From Ectothiorhodospiraceae bacterium BW-2 (GTDB lineage: Bacteria; Pseudomonadota; Gammaproteobacteria; Thiohalomonadales; Thiohalomonadaceae): a stretch of DNA of 64,000 bases. Within the stretch, counting starts at the first letter, position 1; each line of letters opens with the position of its first letter. The notes under the pieces were generated by a model that saw nothing but the letters and a program-made list of their open reading frames with translations, had not been told where the DNA came from and made no database searches. The translations under genes were made by a program, and so were the position numbers. This document shows positions 45,378 through 57,090 of the stretch, one piece after another. The stretch spans positions 3,496,071-3,560,070 of the forward strand of contig CP032507.1 of the NCBI GenBank assembly GCA_008375315.1, in the 5' to 3' direction.

Positions 45378-45407
45378 TTGACACGCTGTTCATCATTCCC
45401 CTAAAGT
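45378..45407 (+). promoter_or_regulatory. Sigma-70 promoter upstream of mgtE leader
   Basis: A perfect TTGACA (45378-45383) and TAAAGT (45402-45407) are separated by 18 nt on the plus strand. The transcript would begin near 45414, about 210 nt before the mgtE start codon. Confidence 0.5.
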
Positions 45408-45413
45408 TGAGCC

Positions 45414-45540
45414 CTCCCCAGTCGATAGATAGGGTAACAATAGAGCTGGAAAAAAGCGTTACCAAGACGCCTGTTCAGCATAATCAGCCTGTCCTTAGCC
45501 TTGATAAAAATAACCCGCCCTCTGGCGGGTTCTGTTTTTT
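45414..45540 (+). ncRNA. Candidate small RNA or attenuated leader of mgtE
   Basis: Between the promoter and the terminator at 45512-45540 lies a 127-nt segment with a stem GGTAAC/GTTACC (around 45433-45462) and no open frame with a ribosome site. It could be a free small RNA, or a leader that controls read-through into mgtE, in the way magnesium transporter genes are often controlled. I do not recognise an M-box or any known riboswitch. The minus strand of the same segment carries the likely sucA promoter. Confidence 0.4.
45512..45540 (+). terminator. Bidirectional rho-independent terminator before mgtE
   Basis: An 8-bp perfect stem AACCCGCC/GGCGGGTT with a 4-nt loop is followed by CTGTTTTTT on the plus strand. 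On the minus strand it is followed by ATTTTTATC, so it can act both ways. It lies 83 nt before mgtE. Confidence 0.8.
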
Positions 45541-45622
45541 CTGATCTTACCGAACGCCCTTTGTTACAATCGGCCCCATTCTCGTCCCGATTCACCAAAA
45601 AGCACTTAACAGATGGCTACTT

Positions 45623-46981
45623 ATGGATAGTTACTACCCCTCACCGGCCCCCGATCTACTCACTTGGGTCATTGCCGATCTACACCACCAGCGCAGCGCA
45701 GAACTACAGCAGACGCTACTTGATATCCACCCGCAGGATATCGCCGCGCTACTCGAGGCGCTGCCGTTAGAGCAGCGGCTACAGCTATGGGAGATCACCC
45801 CGACAGCGCTGCACGGCGAGATATTGCCGTGGATACACGATGAGGCGCGTGCCACCATCATTAACCGCATGGCGCAGAGCGAGCTCGCTGCCGCCGTCTC
45901 TCAACTTGAAGGTTCAGATCTAGCCACCGTACTAGAGGAGCTCCCACCACAGACGGTCGAGCCGCTGCTAGAGAGCTTAGATGAGGACTACCGCCGCCGC
46001 ATCACCCAGACCCTCGCCTTTGAGGAGGGGAGTGCCGGACGGTTAATGAGCACCGAGCTGCTTAGCGTGCGTGCGAATGTTACTCTAGCGGTAGTGACAC
46101 GCTGGTTGCGCCGCCGTCACACCACCCTCCCCCCCTATAGCGATACTCTCATGGTCACCGATGCCGATGGCCACTACTGCGGCACCCTTACCCTAGCTAG
46201 CATAATCACCTCCCCTCCCGAGACGGTCGTGGCGGAGATTATGGAGACCCATCGTGAATCGATTCTACCCAATCTCCCCGAACGGGAGGTGGCGGGGCTC
46301 TTTAAGCGCCAAACGATTGCAGCAGTCGCGGTAGTCGATAGCGATGGCCGACTGCTCGGCCGAGTGACAGTCGATGAAGTGCTCTCTCTCATCGAAGAGG
46401 AGGTCGATGAGGCTTGGTTAAAGGGGACAGGATTGGATGAGGAGGCGGATCTATTTGCTCCAGTCTGGTCGAGTGCCCGCCGCCGCGGGCTCTGGCTCGG
46501 GATTAACTTAATTACCGTCTTTATGGCCGCTTGGGTGATCGGCCGTTTTGAGCAGGCGCTAGACGAGATTGTCGCTCTGGCGGTACTGATGCCGGTTGTC
46601 GCGAGTATGGGCGGTATCGCCGGCAGTCAGACGCTAACCCTAACCATTCGGGCTATGGCACTCAATCAGCTCGCGAGCGGTAATATTCGCTGGCTAACCA
46701 TGAAGGAGTTGGCGGTAGGGGCGATTAATGGTCTGCTGTGGGCGGCGGTGGTGGCTCTAGTAGCCTATCTCTGGTTCGGTAATAGTGGCATTACGCTCAT
46801 TATCGCCATCTCCATGCTGCTTAATCTGCTAGCTGCGGCGCTATCGGGAGTGATCGTACCGCTGACACTGAAGCGGCTCCATATCGATCCGGCGCTATCA
46901 GGGGCGGTGATCTTAACGACCGTGACCGATATTGTCGGCTTTCTCACCTTTTTAGGGTTGGCGACACTCCTGTTACTGTAA
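45623..46981 (+). CDS. mgtE: Magnesium transporter MgtE
   Basis: Mg2+ channel/transporter of the inner membrane. The 452 aa show the MgtE N-domain of helical repeats (about 20-130), two CBS domains (about 135-255) that sense intracellular Mg2+, a connecting helix, and five membrane helices (about 290-450). The pore signature is ALAVLMPVVASMGGIAGSQT. I see no strong ribosome site before the ATG. It is convergent with the E2-E3 gene. Confidence 0.95.
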   Translation: MDSYYPSPAPDLLTWVIADLHHQRSAELQQTLLDIHPQDIAALLEALPLEQRLQLWEITPTALHGEILPWIHDEARATIINRMAQSELAAAVSQLEGSDLATVLEELPPQTVEPLLESLDEDYRRRITQTLAFEEGSAGRLMSTELLSVRANVTLAVVTRWLRRRHTTLPPYSDTLMVTDADGHYCGTLTLASIITSPPETVVAEIMETHRESILPNLPEREVAGLFKRQTIAAVAVVDSDGRLLGRVTVDEVLSLIEEEVDEAWLKGTGLDEEADLFAPVWSSARRRGLWLGINLITVFMAAWVIGRFEQALDEIVALAVLMPVVASMGGIAGSQTLTLTIRAMALNQLASGNIRWLTMKELAVGAINGLLWAAVVALVAYLWFGNSGITLIIAISMLLNLLAAALSGVIVPLTLKRLHIDPALSGAVILTTVTDIVGFLTFLGLATLLLL

Positions 46982-47007
46982 CCGTTTAGCTATCGGTGAA
47001 TTTGCTG

Positions 47008-49983
47008 TTAATGGCCCCTCTTTTTGCTGCGATTAAGGCGTGAGGCAAGACGACGCGCCAGCTCACCAAACAGTTCGGTTTGGGTCGGATGGGGGTGGAT
47101 AGCGCGGCCAACCTGCTCTAAAGTCATCTCGCCACTGACCATCAGCACCGCCTCCCCGATGAGGGTATCGGTATGGTCGGCTAACAGATGCACCCCGATA
47201 ATTTTATGGCTCACCCTATCGGCCACTAGCTTAATCAGACCGTGGCTCTCACCGGTAAGCATCGCTTTAGCATCGATACTCATAGGAACCTTGATCTCAA
47301 CGGCATCGATCCCCCGCGCCTTGGCCTGCTCCACCGAAAGACCGACAAAACCGGCCTCCGGTCGGGTAAAGATAACCCCGGAGTCTTTGCTCTCATCGTA
47401 ATAGCTCTCCTCACCCAAAATAGCCGCTGCCGCAACGCGTCCCTGCTCTCCGGCAGTGTGGGCTAACATCAAGCCGCCAATCACATCGCCTACCGCAAAG
47501 ATATGCGGCACAGAGGTACGACAGCGGCTATCGGCTCGAATGACCCCCTTAGCGACAGCCACCCCGGCGTTTTCGAGCTTTAGTGGCTCCAATACCGGCC
47601 GCTTACCGGTTGCCATGATGACATAGTCGCACTCAAACTGGCGCGACTGGCCGTCACTATCGTCGAACTCCATCACCATCGCCCCAGGCTTGCCCCTAAG
47701 CTGGGTCACCTTAACGGAGGTATAGAGGGTTAAGTTAGGGTCTTGATTTAGAACCGCTGTGAGCTGTGTGGCCACCTCCGACTCTACTTCGGCTAACACT
47801 CTATCCTTGCCTTCGAGCAGCACCACTTCGGTACCAAAATCTTGGAAGATTTGCGCCATCTCCATTCCAATCGCACCGCCACCAATCACTCCGAGCCTCT
47901 TCGGTATCTCAGGCAGGCTCCAGACACTATCCGATGTGAGCAGGCCACCACAGCTCACCCCCTCATCGACGCCGGCAATAGGGGGGAGAAACGGCGGTGC
48001 GCCGGTAGCAATGACGGCGCAGCCGAAGGTTAGGTGACGCCCCTCAGAGCCATCGCCAACTAAGGCTCGCTGGTGGGGATTATCGGCATTCGCTGAGGTA
48101 TCAATGAAGAGCCTATGATCGGTCTCAAACCAAGCAAACCCCTGAATAACATCAATTTTAACGCCGCGATCAGTATTGAGTGCCATCTTACCGCGCGTCT
48201 CTAATACAGAACGGCGATGCTGCTCTAGCACCGGCCAGTTTAGCGTTGGCCGGTTCGTCCCTTCAACGCCTAACAGCGCATCGTGAGCGCGATCACGCAT
48301 CCTATCCGCGGCCGCCCGCCACGCTTTAGAGGGGATACAGCCGCGCCAGAGACACTCGCCGCCCGGATAGGGGGCATCATTAATCATAGCGATTTTCAGC
48401 CCGTGACCGGCCAGATCGCGGGCGCAATCCTCACCCCCGGGGCCACCGCCAATGACCACGACATCGTAGTCCCACTCCCCCTCTGGAATCGCAGGGCCTA
48501 ACGGCCCCATCCAGCTCTCAGGCTGCTCAATCTTCTCCTTCACCGTATTGAGCCAAGCCGCCACCTCCGCCCCGTTCACCACGCGGTGATCTGCCGTGAC
48601 TGTGACCGGCATGCCAGCAGCCCCCGCAGCGGCAATGGCGACAATAGCCGCCGTTCCGGGGGTAGGAATGGCATCGAAGTAGTCAACCCCCATCATCCCC
48701 ATATTGGAGATCATAAAGGTAGGATTGGCATACTCCTCTGGTGCAAGACGCCGCTTACGCGCCCTATCGACCAAATCTTTCCAGTTACTATGTAGCTCCT
48801 CCAGTGGCCGCGACTCCACCTGTCGGAGCACCGGCACGACTAGACCGTTCCCCTCGGCCGTCACCGCCATACCGATATCGACCTGACTGCGTTCGACAAT
48901 TTTATCGACCGGCTGATAGCACCAATTGAGGGAGGGGTGGGCTTTAATCGCCTCGGCACACGCCTTAGCAATCGCAATGGTCACCGAAACACCGACCCTT
49001 TTTGCCGCCTTAATCAACGCTTCGGGTTGAATCGTTCGGGTCACATGGAATGTCGGCATGGTGAGTGAAGCGGTCATCGAGGCTGAGACTGCTCGCTCCA
49101 TCGCGCTCATCGGCCGCCCCTCACCGGGCACCTGCACCTGCGGTAAAATATGCGCCGGCACCGGTTCGACAATTTGGGTCGGCCGACTCACCGGCTGGGC
49201 ACGACGCACATCCTCGGCGTTAATTTCGCCTTGGGGGCCGCTGCCGTTAAGATTATTCAAATTGACCTGCAGCGAGGCGGCCACCTTGCGCGCATAGGGG
49301 GTCGCGCTCTTATTGGCTGGACGAGGAGCCGGAGTCACCGCGACAGCCATCGCAGCCGGTGCGAAGGCGGGCGCTAGCTCAGATTGGGAGTTTGGTTTTG
49401 CAGCGACGGTGACAGTGACCGACTGCGCAACCACCGCCTCTCTGCTATCGACAAGGTAGGCGATCGCCTCACCGACGGCGACCACCGAATCGATGGCGGC
49501 AATAGGCCCGGAGAGATACCCTTCACGAAAGACCTCGACATCCATAATCGCCTTATCGGTCTCGACTTGGGCGACAATATCGCCTCGCTCGACTCTATCG
49601 CCAATCGACTTCTCCCAGCCAACGACCACCCCCTCGGTCATGGTATCTGAGAGCTGCGGCATCTTAATAGTATGGCTCGCCTTTGCAGAGGCCGGTTCCG
49701 GTTCAGCCACTGCGGCGATATCGCGCCCCACCTCTGCCGCACTAGCCACTAGATAACCGAGGGCCGCACCCACGGCAACTGTGGCGTCGATTTCGGCTAG
49801 CGGGCCAGAGAGATAGCCCTCCCGAAACACCTCGACATCCATAATCGCCTTGTCGGTCTCTACGGTGGCGACCACATCCCCCCGCTCGATCTTGTCACCG
49901 GGTTGCTTCTCCCAGCTCACCACAACCCCTTCGGTCATGGTATCTGAGAGCTGCGGCATCTTTATGACATAAGGTTCGGCCAT
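47008..49983 (-). CDS. Pyruvate dehydrogenase E2-E3 fusion: two lipoyl domains, acyltransferase, dihydrolipoyl dehydrogenase
   Basis: One 991-aa chain with two near-identical lipoyl domains (K45 and K144, each in ETDKAIMDVEVF), an E1/E3-binding domain (about 228-262), the E2 acyltransferase core (about 285-490) and a complete flavin disulfide reductase (about 503-985). The reductase has FAD motif GGGPGG, redox cysteines C544 and C549 (GGECLWRGCIPSK), NAD motif GGGAIGME, and the C-terminal His-Glu in HPHPTQTE. The E2 active-site motif reads DHRVVNG, with Asn (470) for the usual Asp. It ends the pdhA-pdhB-E2E3 unit, 43 nt after pdhB. E2 and E3 are normally separate proteins. Confidence 0.93.
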   Translation of the reverse strand: MAEPYVIKMPQLSDTMTEGVVVSWEKQPGDKIERGDVVATVETDKAIMDVEVFREGYLSGPLAEIDATVAVGAALGYLVASAAEVGRDIAAVAEPEPASAKASHTIKMPQLSDTMTEGVVVGWEKSIGDRVERGDIVAQVETDKAIMDVEVFREGYLSGPIAAIDSVVAVGEAIAYLVDSREAVVAQSVTVTVAAKPNSQSELAPAFAPAAMAVAVTPAPRPANKSATPYARKVAASLQVNLNNLNGSGPQGEINAEDVRRAQPVSRPTQIVEPVPAHILPQVQVPGEGRPMSAMERAVSASMTASLTMPTFHVTRTIQPEALIKAAKRVGVSVTIAIAKACAEAIKAHPSLNWCYQPVDKIVERSQVDIGMAVTAEGNGLVVPVLRQVESRPLEELHSNWKDLVDRARKRRLAPEEYANPTFMISNMGMMGVDYFDAIPTPGTAAIVAIAAAGAAGMPVTVTADHRVVNGAEVAAWLNTVKEKIEQPESWMGPLGPAIPEGEWDYDVVVIGGGPGGEDCARDLAGHGLKIAMINDAPYPGGECLWRGCIPSKAWRAAADRMRDRAHDALLGVEGTNRPTLNWPVLEQHRRSVLETRGKMALNTDRGVKIDVIQGFAWFETDHRLFIDTSANADNPHQRALVGDGSEGRHLTFGCAVIATGAPPFLPPIAGVDEGVSCGGLLTSDSVWSLPEIPKRLGVIGGGAIGMEMAQIFQDFGTEVVLLEGKDRVLAEVESEVATQLTAVLNQDPNLTLYTSVKVTQLRGKPGAMVMEFDDSDGQSRQFECDYVIMATGKRPVLEPLKLENAGVAVAKGVIRADSRCRTSVPHIFAVGDVIGGLMLAHTAGEQGRVAAAAILGEESYYDESKDSGVIFTRPEAGFVGLSVEQAKARGIDAVEIKVPMSIDAKAMLTGESHGLIKLVADRVSHKIIGVHLLADHTDTLIGEAVLMVSGEMTLEQVGRAIHPHPTQTELFGELARRLASRLNRSKKRGH

Positions 49984-50026
49984 CGGTTATGGTTCTCCGG
50001 TTTTGGTAAATACAGTTAGGTAACAA

Positions 50027-51010
50027 TCAGACTTTGCCGACTATCTTCAGCACAGCCTGAACCACAGCGCCAGCATTCGGTATCGCCGCCTTCTCCAGGC
50101 CATGGTTATAGGGGATCGGGACATTGGCGGCTGAGACCCGAACCGGTGGTGCATCGAGTTCGAAAAAGCACTCCTCGTTAATAAGGGCCATCACCTCAGC
50201 GCCGACACCCACAGCAGGCTCGGCCTCTTCAGCAATGAGCGCCCGATGCGTTTTGCTGACCGACTCACGAATACCTACCCGATCTAGCGGATTGAGGGCA
50301 TAGAGATCGACCACTTCGCAATCGATGCCATGCTTTTTAGCCAGCGTCTCTGCCGCCTGTAGGCACCAGTGTACCGAAACATTGTAACCAAACAGGGTGA
50401 TATCTCTCCCCTTGCGGGCCACTTCTGAGCCTTCGAGCGGGTGGAAGTACTCCTCATCGGGCACCTCGCCTTTCATATTGTACATCAGCTCATGTTCGTT
50501 AATAAAAACCGGATCGTTGCAACGCACTGCGGATTTAATTAAACCATAGGCTTGGCGTGGATTGGAGGGGGTCACCACGCGCAGGCCGGCAATCCCCATA
50601 AAGACCTTCTCCATTCGCGCCGAGTGCTGGGCGCCGAGCTGGTGCGCCGTGCCGCCGGGGGAGCGAATCACCACCGGTGCCTCTAGCTGACCACCCGACA
50701 TATAGCGCACTTTGGCCGCCGAGTTGACAATCTGGTCGGTCGCTAGCCAAGCGAAGTTAACCGACATAATTTCGATAATGGGTCGCACGCCAACAAAAGA
50801 GGCCCCAATACCGAGACCGGTATAGCTATTTTCTGAGATCGGCGTATCGATCACTCGCTCCGGGCCATACTTATCATAGAGCCCTTGGGTCGCCTTGTAG
50901 GTTCCGCCAGCGATACCGATATCCTCTCCCATACAGATGACTAAAGGGTCTCTAGCCATCTCCTCATCGTGAGCGCGACGAATCGCCTCCCAGTACATGA
51001 TCTCAGCCAT
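50027..51010 (-). CDS. pdhB: Pyruvate dehydrogenase E1 component, beta subunit
   Basis: The 327 aa from ATG 51010 show the transketolase-like pyrimidine domain (MGEDIG, the ThDP Glu in DTPISENSYTGLGIG, MSGGQ) and the C-terminal domain (ITLFGYNVSVHWCLQAAE). The start overlaps the pdhA stop by 1 nt (TAATG) and has GGAGG upstream within pdhA. This is preferred over the longer frame from 51034. It pairs with PdhA as the alpha2-beta2 E1. Confidence 0.95.
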   Translation of the reverse strand: MAEIMYWEAIRRAHDEEMARDPLVICMGEDIGIAGGTYKATQGLYDKYGPERVIDTPISENSYTGLGIGASFVGVRPIIEIMSVNFAWLATDQIVNSAAKVRYMSGGQLEAPVVIRSPGGTAHQLGAQHSARMEKVFMGIAGLRVVTPSNPRQAYGLIKSAVRCNDPVFINEHELMYNMKGEVPDEEYFHPLEGSEVARKGRDITLFGYNVSVHWCLQAAETLAKKHGIDCEVVDLYALNPLDRVGIRESVSKTHRALIAEEAEPAVGVGAEVMALINEECFFELDAPPVRVSAANVPIPYNHGLEKAAIPNAGAVVQAVLKIVGKV

Positions 51011-52002
51011 TATGCCACCCCTCCTTTGACCCATGGGTCGTTCTCCGCCAATACATACCGCTCTAGCTCCGCGACATCGGGCTCGGCTGACGCCTCACAG
51101 AAGGCGATAATATCGCGCTCAATCGACTCGATAATCTCCTTATCTAGCTGCTGATAATCGATATCGGTCATCTCTCCGGCCTCAATGAGGCGGTTGCGCA
51201 AAATCGTAATCGGATCGCGTTTGCCCCACATCTGCTCCTCATCCTTACTCCGATAAGCATTAGAGTCAGACATTGAGTGGCCACGATAACGATACGTCAT
51301 TAACTCCAGCATATAGGGGCCTTGACCAGAGCGAACATGATCGACCGCGATTTTGGCCGCCTCATAGACTTGATCGATATCCTGCCCATCCGCCTGCGCT
51401 GAGGGGATATTGTAGCCACAGGTGCGTTTGTATTGGTCTTGCACTGCCGTGGAGCGATCAATGCGAGTCCCAATCCCATAGAGATTGTTTTCAGTTACAA
51501 ACAGCACCGGTAGCTCCCAAATAGCCGCCATATTCATCGATTCGTGAAAGGTGCCCTGGTTATTAGCCGCATCGCCTAGAAAACAGATGGAGATCTCATC
51601 GCCCCCCTTTAACTTAATCCCCTTAGCCATCCCAACGGCTAACGGGAACGGGCCGCCAACCAGCGCATAGCCCCCCATAAAACGGTGCTTAACATCAAAA
51701 ATGTGCATCGAACCGCCACGCCCTTTCGAAGAGCCGCTCTCCTTACCATAGAGCTCCGCCATCACCGCCTTCGGATCAGCCCCGCATTTAAGCGCATGGA
51801 CATGATCGCGGTAACCGGTAATCACATAGTCCACTCCGGGTCGCGCGGCCTCCATCACTCCATGGACACACGCCTCCTCCCCCGGATAGAGGTGGAGGAA
51901 CCCCCCAATTTTGCGTTCTACATAGGCCTCGTAGCACCGCTCCTCAAAGCGGCGGGCAAAGAGCATCTCCCGCAATAGTCGTTTTTTATCCGCAGCGTTC
52001 AT
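51010..52002 (-). CDS. pdhA: Pyruvate dehydrogenase E1 component, alpha subunit
   Basis: The 330 aa carry the ThDP-binding motif GDAANNQGTFHES...NN and the RYRGHSMSD loop of branched-chain/pyruvate E1-alpha proteins. It decarboxylates pyruvate and passes the acetyl unit to the lipoyl arms of the E2-E3 fusion. The alpha/beta form of E1 differs from the single-chain AceE of E. coli. It follows purA by 21 nt, so the pdh genes may be expressed from the long hflK-purA transcript. Confidence 0.95.
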   Translation of the reverse strand: MNAADKKRLLREMLFARRFEERCYEAYVERKIGGFLHLYPGEEACVHGVMEAARPGVDYVITGYRDHVHALKCGADPKAVMAELYGKESGSSKGRGGSMHIFDVKHRFMGGYALVGGPFPLAVGMAKGIKLKGGDEISICFLGDAANNQGTFHESMNMAAIWELPVLFVTENNLYGIGTRIDRSTAVQDQYKRTCGYNIPSAQADGQDIDQVYEAAKIAVDHVRSGQGPYMLELMTYRYRGHSMSDSNAYRSKDEEQMWGKRDPITILRNRLIEAGEMTDIDYQQLDKEIIESIERDIIAFCEASAEPDVAELERYVLAENDPWVKGGVA

Positions 52003-52023
52003 ATCGCCTCTCTAGTTGTCGTC

Positions 52024-54565
<2,542 letters not shown>

Positions 54566-54623
54566 AACAGCCTATGGGCTACTTCCAGTTGGATTCCATA
54601 CCAAAACTCCTTAGTCGTCTGAA

Positions 54624-54812
54624 TCAATGCCTAATGACATAGAGCAGCAGCGCCCCTAGCACCATGCTGACCACACCCATGCTGCGCAAGGAGGTATGTG
54701 ACATTTGGGTCACTGCTGCCATGGTGCGCTGATAGAGCCCGGGCACAAGTGCGGGTAAGAGTCCCTCAATCACCAGCACTAGCGCTAGGGCTGCAAGTAG
54801 ATCATCCGACAT
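54624..54812 (-). CDS. Small membrane protein of the DUF2065 family
   Basis: The 62 aa have two hydrophobic helices (about 4-24 and 42-60) around a loop with YQRTMAAV. DUF2065 genes regularly lie between hflC and hisZ in gammaproteobacteria. The function is unknown. It is 12 nt downstream of hflC. Confidence 0.9.
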   Translation of the reverse strand: MSDDLLAALALVLVIEGLLPALVPGLYQRTMAAVTQMSHTSLRSMGVVSMVLGALLLYVIRH

Positions 54813-54824
54813 AGAAGCGACAGA

Positions 54825-55697
54825 CTAACGCCGAACCGGCGCAGGTGAAGGGGATCTATTGGTAAAGTAGCGGAAGAAGTCGGTGTTGGCATCTAGCAAC
54901 AACATATCGTCTTTACTCTGAAACGCCTGCTGATAGGCCTCTAACGAGCGATAAAACTCATAAAATTCGCGATCTTGCCCAAAAGAGGCCGCATAGATCG
55001 CCGCCGCGCTTCCATCCCCCTCGCCTCGTAGCATCTGCGCATCGCGCTCCGCCTCGGCAAGAATAACGGTTCGCTGACGATCAGCTTCAGCACGAATCTT
55101 CTCGGCCTTCTCCGCCCCTTGGGAGCGCAGCTCGGTCGCTACTCGCTGTCGCTCAGCCCGCATCCGTTGGAAAACCGACTCTGAGACCTCAACCGGCAGC
55201 TCAATACGCTTAATTCGCACATCGACCACATCAAGACCAAACTCAGCGACTTGGGAGACTATTTTTTCGGAGATAACCCGCATAATCTCGGCCCTCTCAC
55301 CCGAAATCGCCTCTTGAATCGTCCGTTTGGCAAACTCATTGCGCAGCCCCTCCTGAATGACCTTGCTTAACCGCTCAGTCGCATTGGCCTCTAAGCCTCG
55401 CATCGAACGGTAGTAGAGACCAACATCACTAATGCGCCACATCACAAACGAATCGACTAGCAGATTCTTCTTTTCGAGCGTCAGATAGGGCACCGGCCGT
55501 GAGTCGATAGTCATAATCCGCCGCTCAAATTTGCGCACCTTTTGGAAAAAGGGGATCTTAAAGTGGAGCCCCGGTTCGTAGTCACCGCGAACAAACTCTC
55601 CAAACTGGAACTTAATCGCCAACTCCCGTTCGGTAACGACAAAGAGCGACATTGAGACCAACCAGAGCAGGACAATCACTCCAATGAGTTTAAACAT
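54825..55697 (-). CDS. hflC: HflC, modulator of FtsH protease
   Basis: SPFH/prohibitin-type membrane protein that forms a periplasmic cage with HflK around FtsH. From ATG 55697 (GGAAGG 8 nt upstream) it is 290 aa with an N-terminal helix (about 1-20) and the band-7 domain, including the VRIKRIELPVEVSESVFQRMRAERQR segment split over two motifs. An ATG at 55712 overlapping the hflK stop is the alternative start. Confidence 0.95.
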   Translation of the reverse strand: MFKLIGVIVLLWLVSMSLFVVTERELAIKFQFGEFVRGDYEPGLHFKIPFFQKVRKFERRIMTIDSRPVPYLTLEKKNLLVDSFVMWRISDVGLYYRSMRGLEANATERLSKVIQEGLRNEFAKRTIQEAISGERAEIMRVISEKIVSQVAEFGLDVVDVRIKRIELPVEVSESVFQRMRAERQRVATELRSQGAEKAEKIRAEADRQRTVILAEAERDAQMLRGEGDGSAAAIYAASFGQDREFYEFYRSLEAYQQAFQSKDDMLLLDANTDFFRYFTNRSPSPAPVRR

Positions 55698-55711
55698 AGT
55701 CTTGCCTTCCA

Positions 55712-56959
55712 TTAACGCACCTCCCGCCGACGCAGTGTATCGCGCAACCGCTCTTCAGTGGAGCGGCCACTCTGACTCCCCTCCCCCATCTGGGAGAGCA
55801 GCTCCATTGTCTGCCGCATCGTCTCGCTATCGGCCGTAGTCGCTGAACGGCGTAGCTGATCAAGTGGCAGATAGACCATATTATTGCCACCTTCAACATC
55901 GATCATCACCTTGCTGCTACGGCTTAAAACCGACTGCATCGTATCGAGATAGAGTCGGGTACGCATCACCTGTGGCTCCTGCTTATACTCGGCTAATAGC
56001 TGATTAAACCGGCTAGTACGACCCTCAGACTCGGCAACCACCTGCTCTTTATAGGCGCTAGCTTCGGCGACAATACGAGCGGCCTTACCTCGCGCTTCTG
56101 GCAGAACATTATTCGCATAGGCCTCAGCCTCATTCTGGAATCGCACCGAATCCTCTCGCGCCTTGACGACATCATCAAAAGCCTGCTTCACCTGTTGTGG
56201 TGCTTGGGCATCCTGCATGGTCAACTGAATAATGTTCAAACCGGTTTGATAGAGATCGAGCGTCTCTTGCAATATCTGCTGCGCCTGAATCGTCACCGGA
56301 CTCCGCCCCTCGGTCAGAATGAAATCCATAGAGCTACGGCCGATCACCTCCCGTACGGCGCTAGCAGTCGCATCCTGTAGTAGTCGCTGCAATCGCTCCT
56401 CATGGCTGGCCATGCGACCATCAATACCACGCACATTAAACAGAAAGTCGCGTGCCGCTATCGGGCTAGGTTTAATCTGGTACTGCACATCGAATTTAAT
56501 GTCGATAATGTTCTCATCCTGAGTCAACATCAGCCCTTCGCTGGTCTGGTAACCGAGCTTAGCGCTACGAATACTGCTGACATCGACCTGCTCTACCGTC
56601 TGCAGCAGGCGGGGGTACCAGTGTAGCCCCGGTTCGGTAGTACTTTGATAGGAACCTAGCTGTAGCACGACGCCCCGATACCCCTCCTCGACGATATAGA
56701 GACCGGAGACAAACCAGATAAGCGCCACGACAATGGCTATCAGCGAGGCACCGATACGGCCAAGACGACCGCCGCCCCCGCCATCGGAGCCGTTGTTATC
56801 TTCCTTACCACTGCCACCCGCTCTCCCCCCTAATAGAGAGGAGAATCGCTGCTGCAGCTTACGCACTATCTCATCTAGATCGGGCGGGCCTTCACCACTA
56901 CCCCCTCCCCCTTGTCCCCAAGGGTCACGATTCGATCCACCCGGTTCATTCCACGCCAT
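55712..56959 (-). CDS. hflK: HflK, modulator of FtsH protease
   Basis: The 415 aa start with a Gly/Pro/Asp-rich cytoplasmic region (about 1-65), one membrane helix (about 70-92), then the SPFH domain and a long coiled-coil region with EAEAYANNVLPEARG. It ends in basic sequence. It partners HflC, and the genes touch: TAATG if hflC began at 55712. The usual upstream hfq-hflX are not here; prfB takes their place. Confidence 0.95.
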   Translation of the reverse strand: MAWNEPGGSNRDPWGQGGGGSGEGPPDLDEIVRKLQQRFSSLLGGRAGGSGKEDNNGSDGGGGGRLGRIGASLIAIVVALIWFVSGLYIVEEGYRGVVLQLGSYQSTTEPGLHWYPRLLQTVEQVDVSSIRSAKLGYQTSEGLMLTQDENIIDIKFDVQYQIKPSPIAARDFLFNVRGIDGRMASHEERLQRLLQDATASAVREVIGRSSMDFILTEGRSPVTIQAQQILQETLDLYQTGLNIIQLTMQDAQAPQQVKQAFDDVVKAREDSVRFQNEAEAYANNVLPEARGKAARIVAEASAYKEQVVAESEGRTSRFNQLLAEYKQEPQVMRTRLYLDTMQSVLSRSSKVMIDVEGGNNMVYLPLDQLRRSATTADSETMRQTMELLSQMGEGSQSGRSTEERLRDTLRRREVR

Positions 56960-57090
56960 AGAGTCTCTCCACTTGGCTAAATTTTAAAGTTCCCGCAGTA
57001 TTGCAGACACAAATTGGTCGCGATTCTACACTTTTTTGGCCCGTTTGTTGAGTCATCTTTACAATAACAGACCAAAATCACGCCTAAAAG

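Noticed and set aside
45401-45598. A 65-codon minus-strand frame upstream of sucA
   Set aside because: It covers the bidirectional terminator hairpin and the probable sucA promoter, so it is unlikely to be coding.
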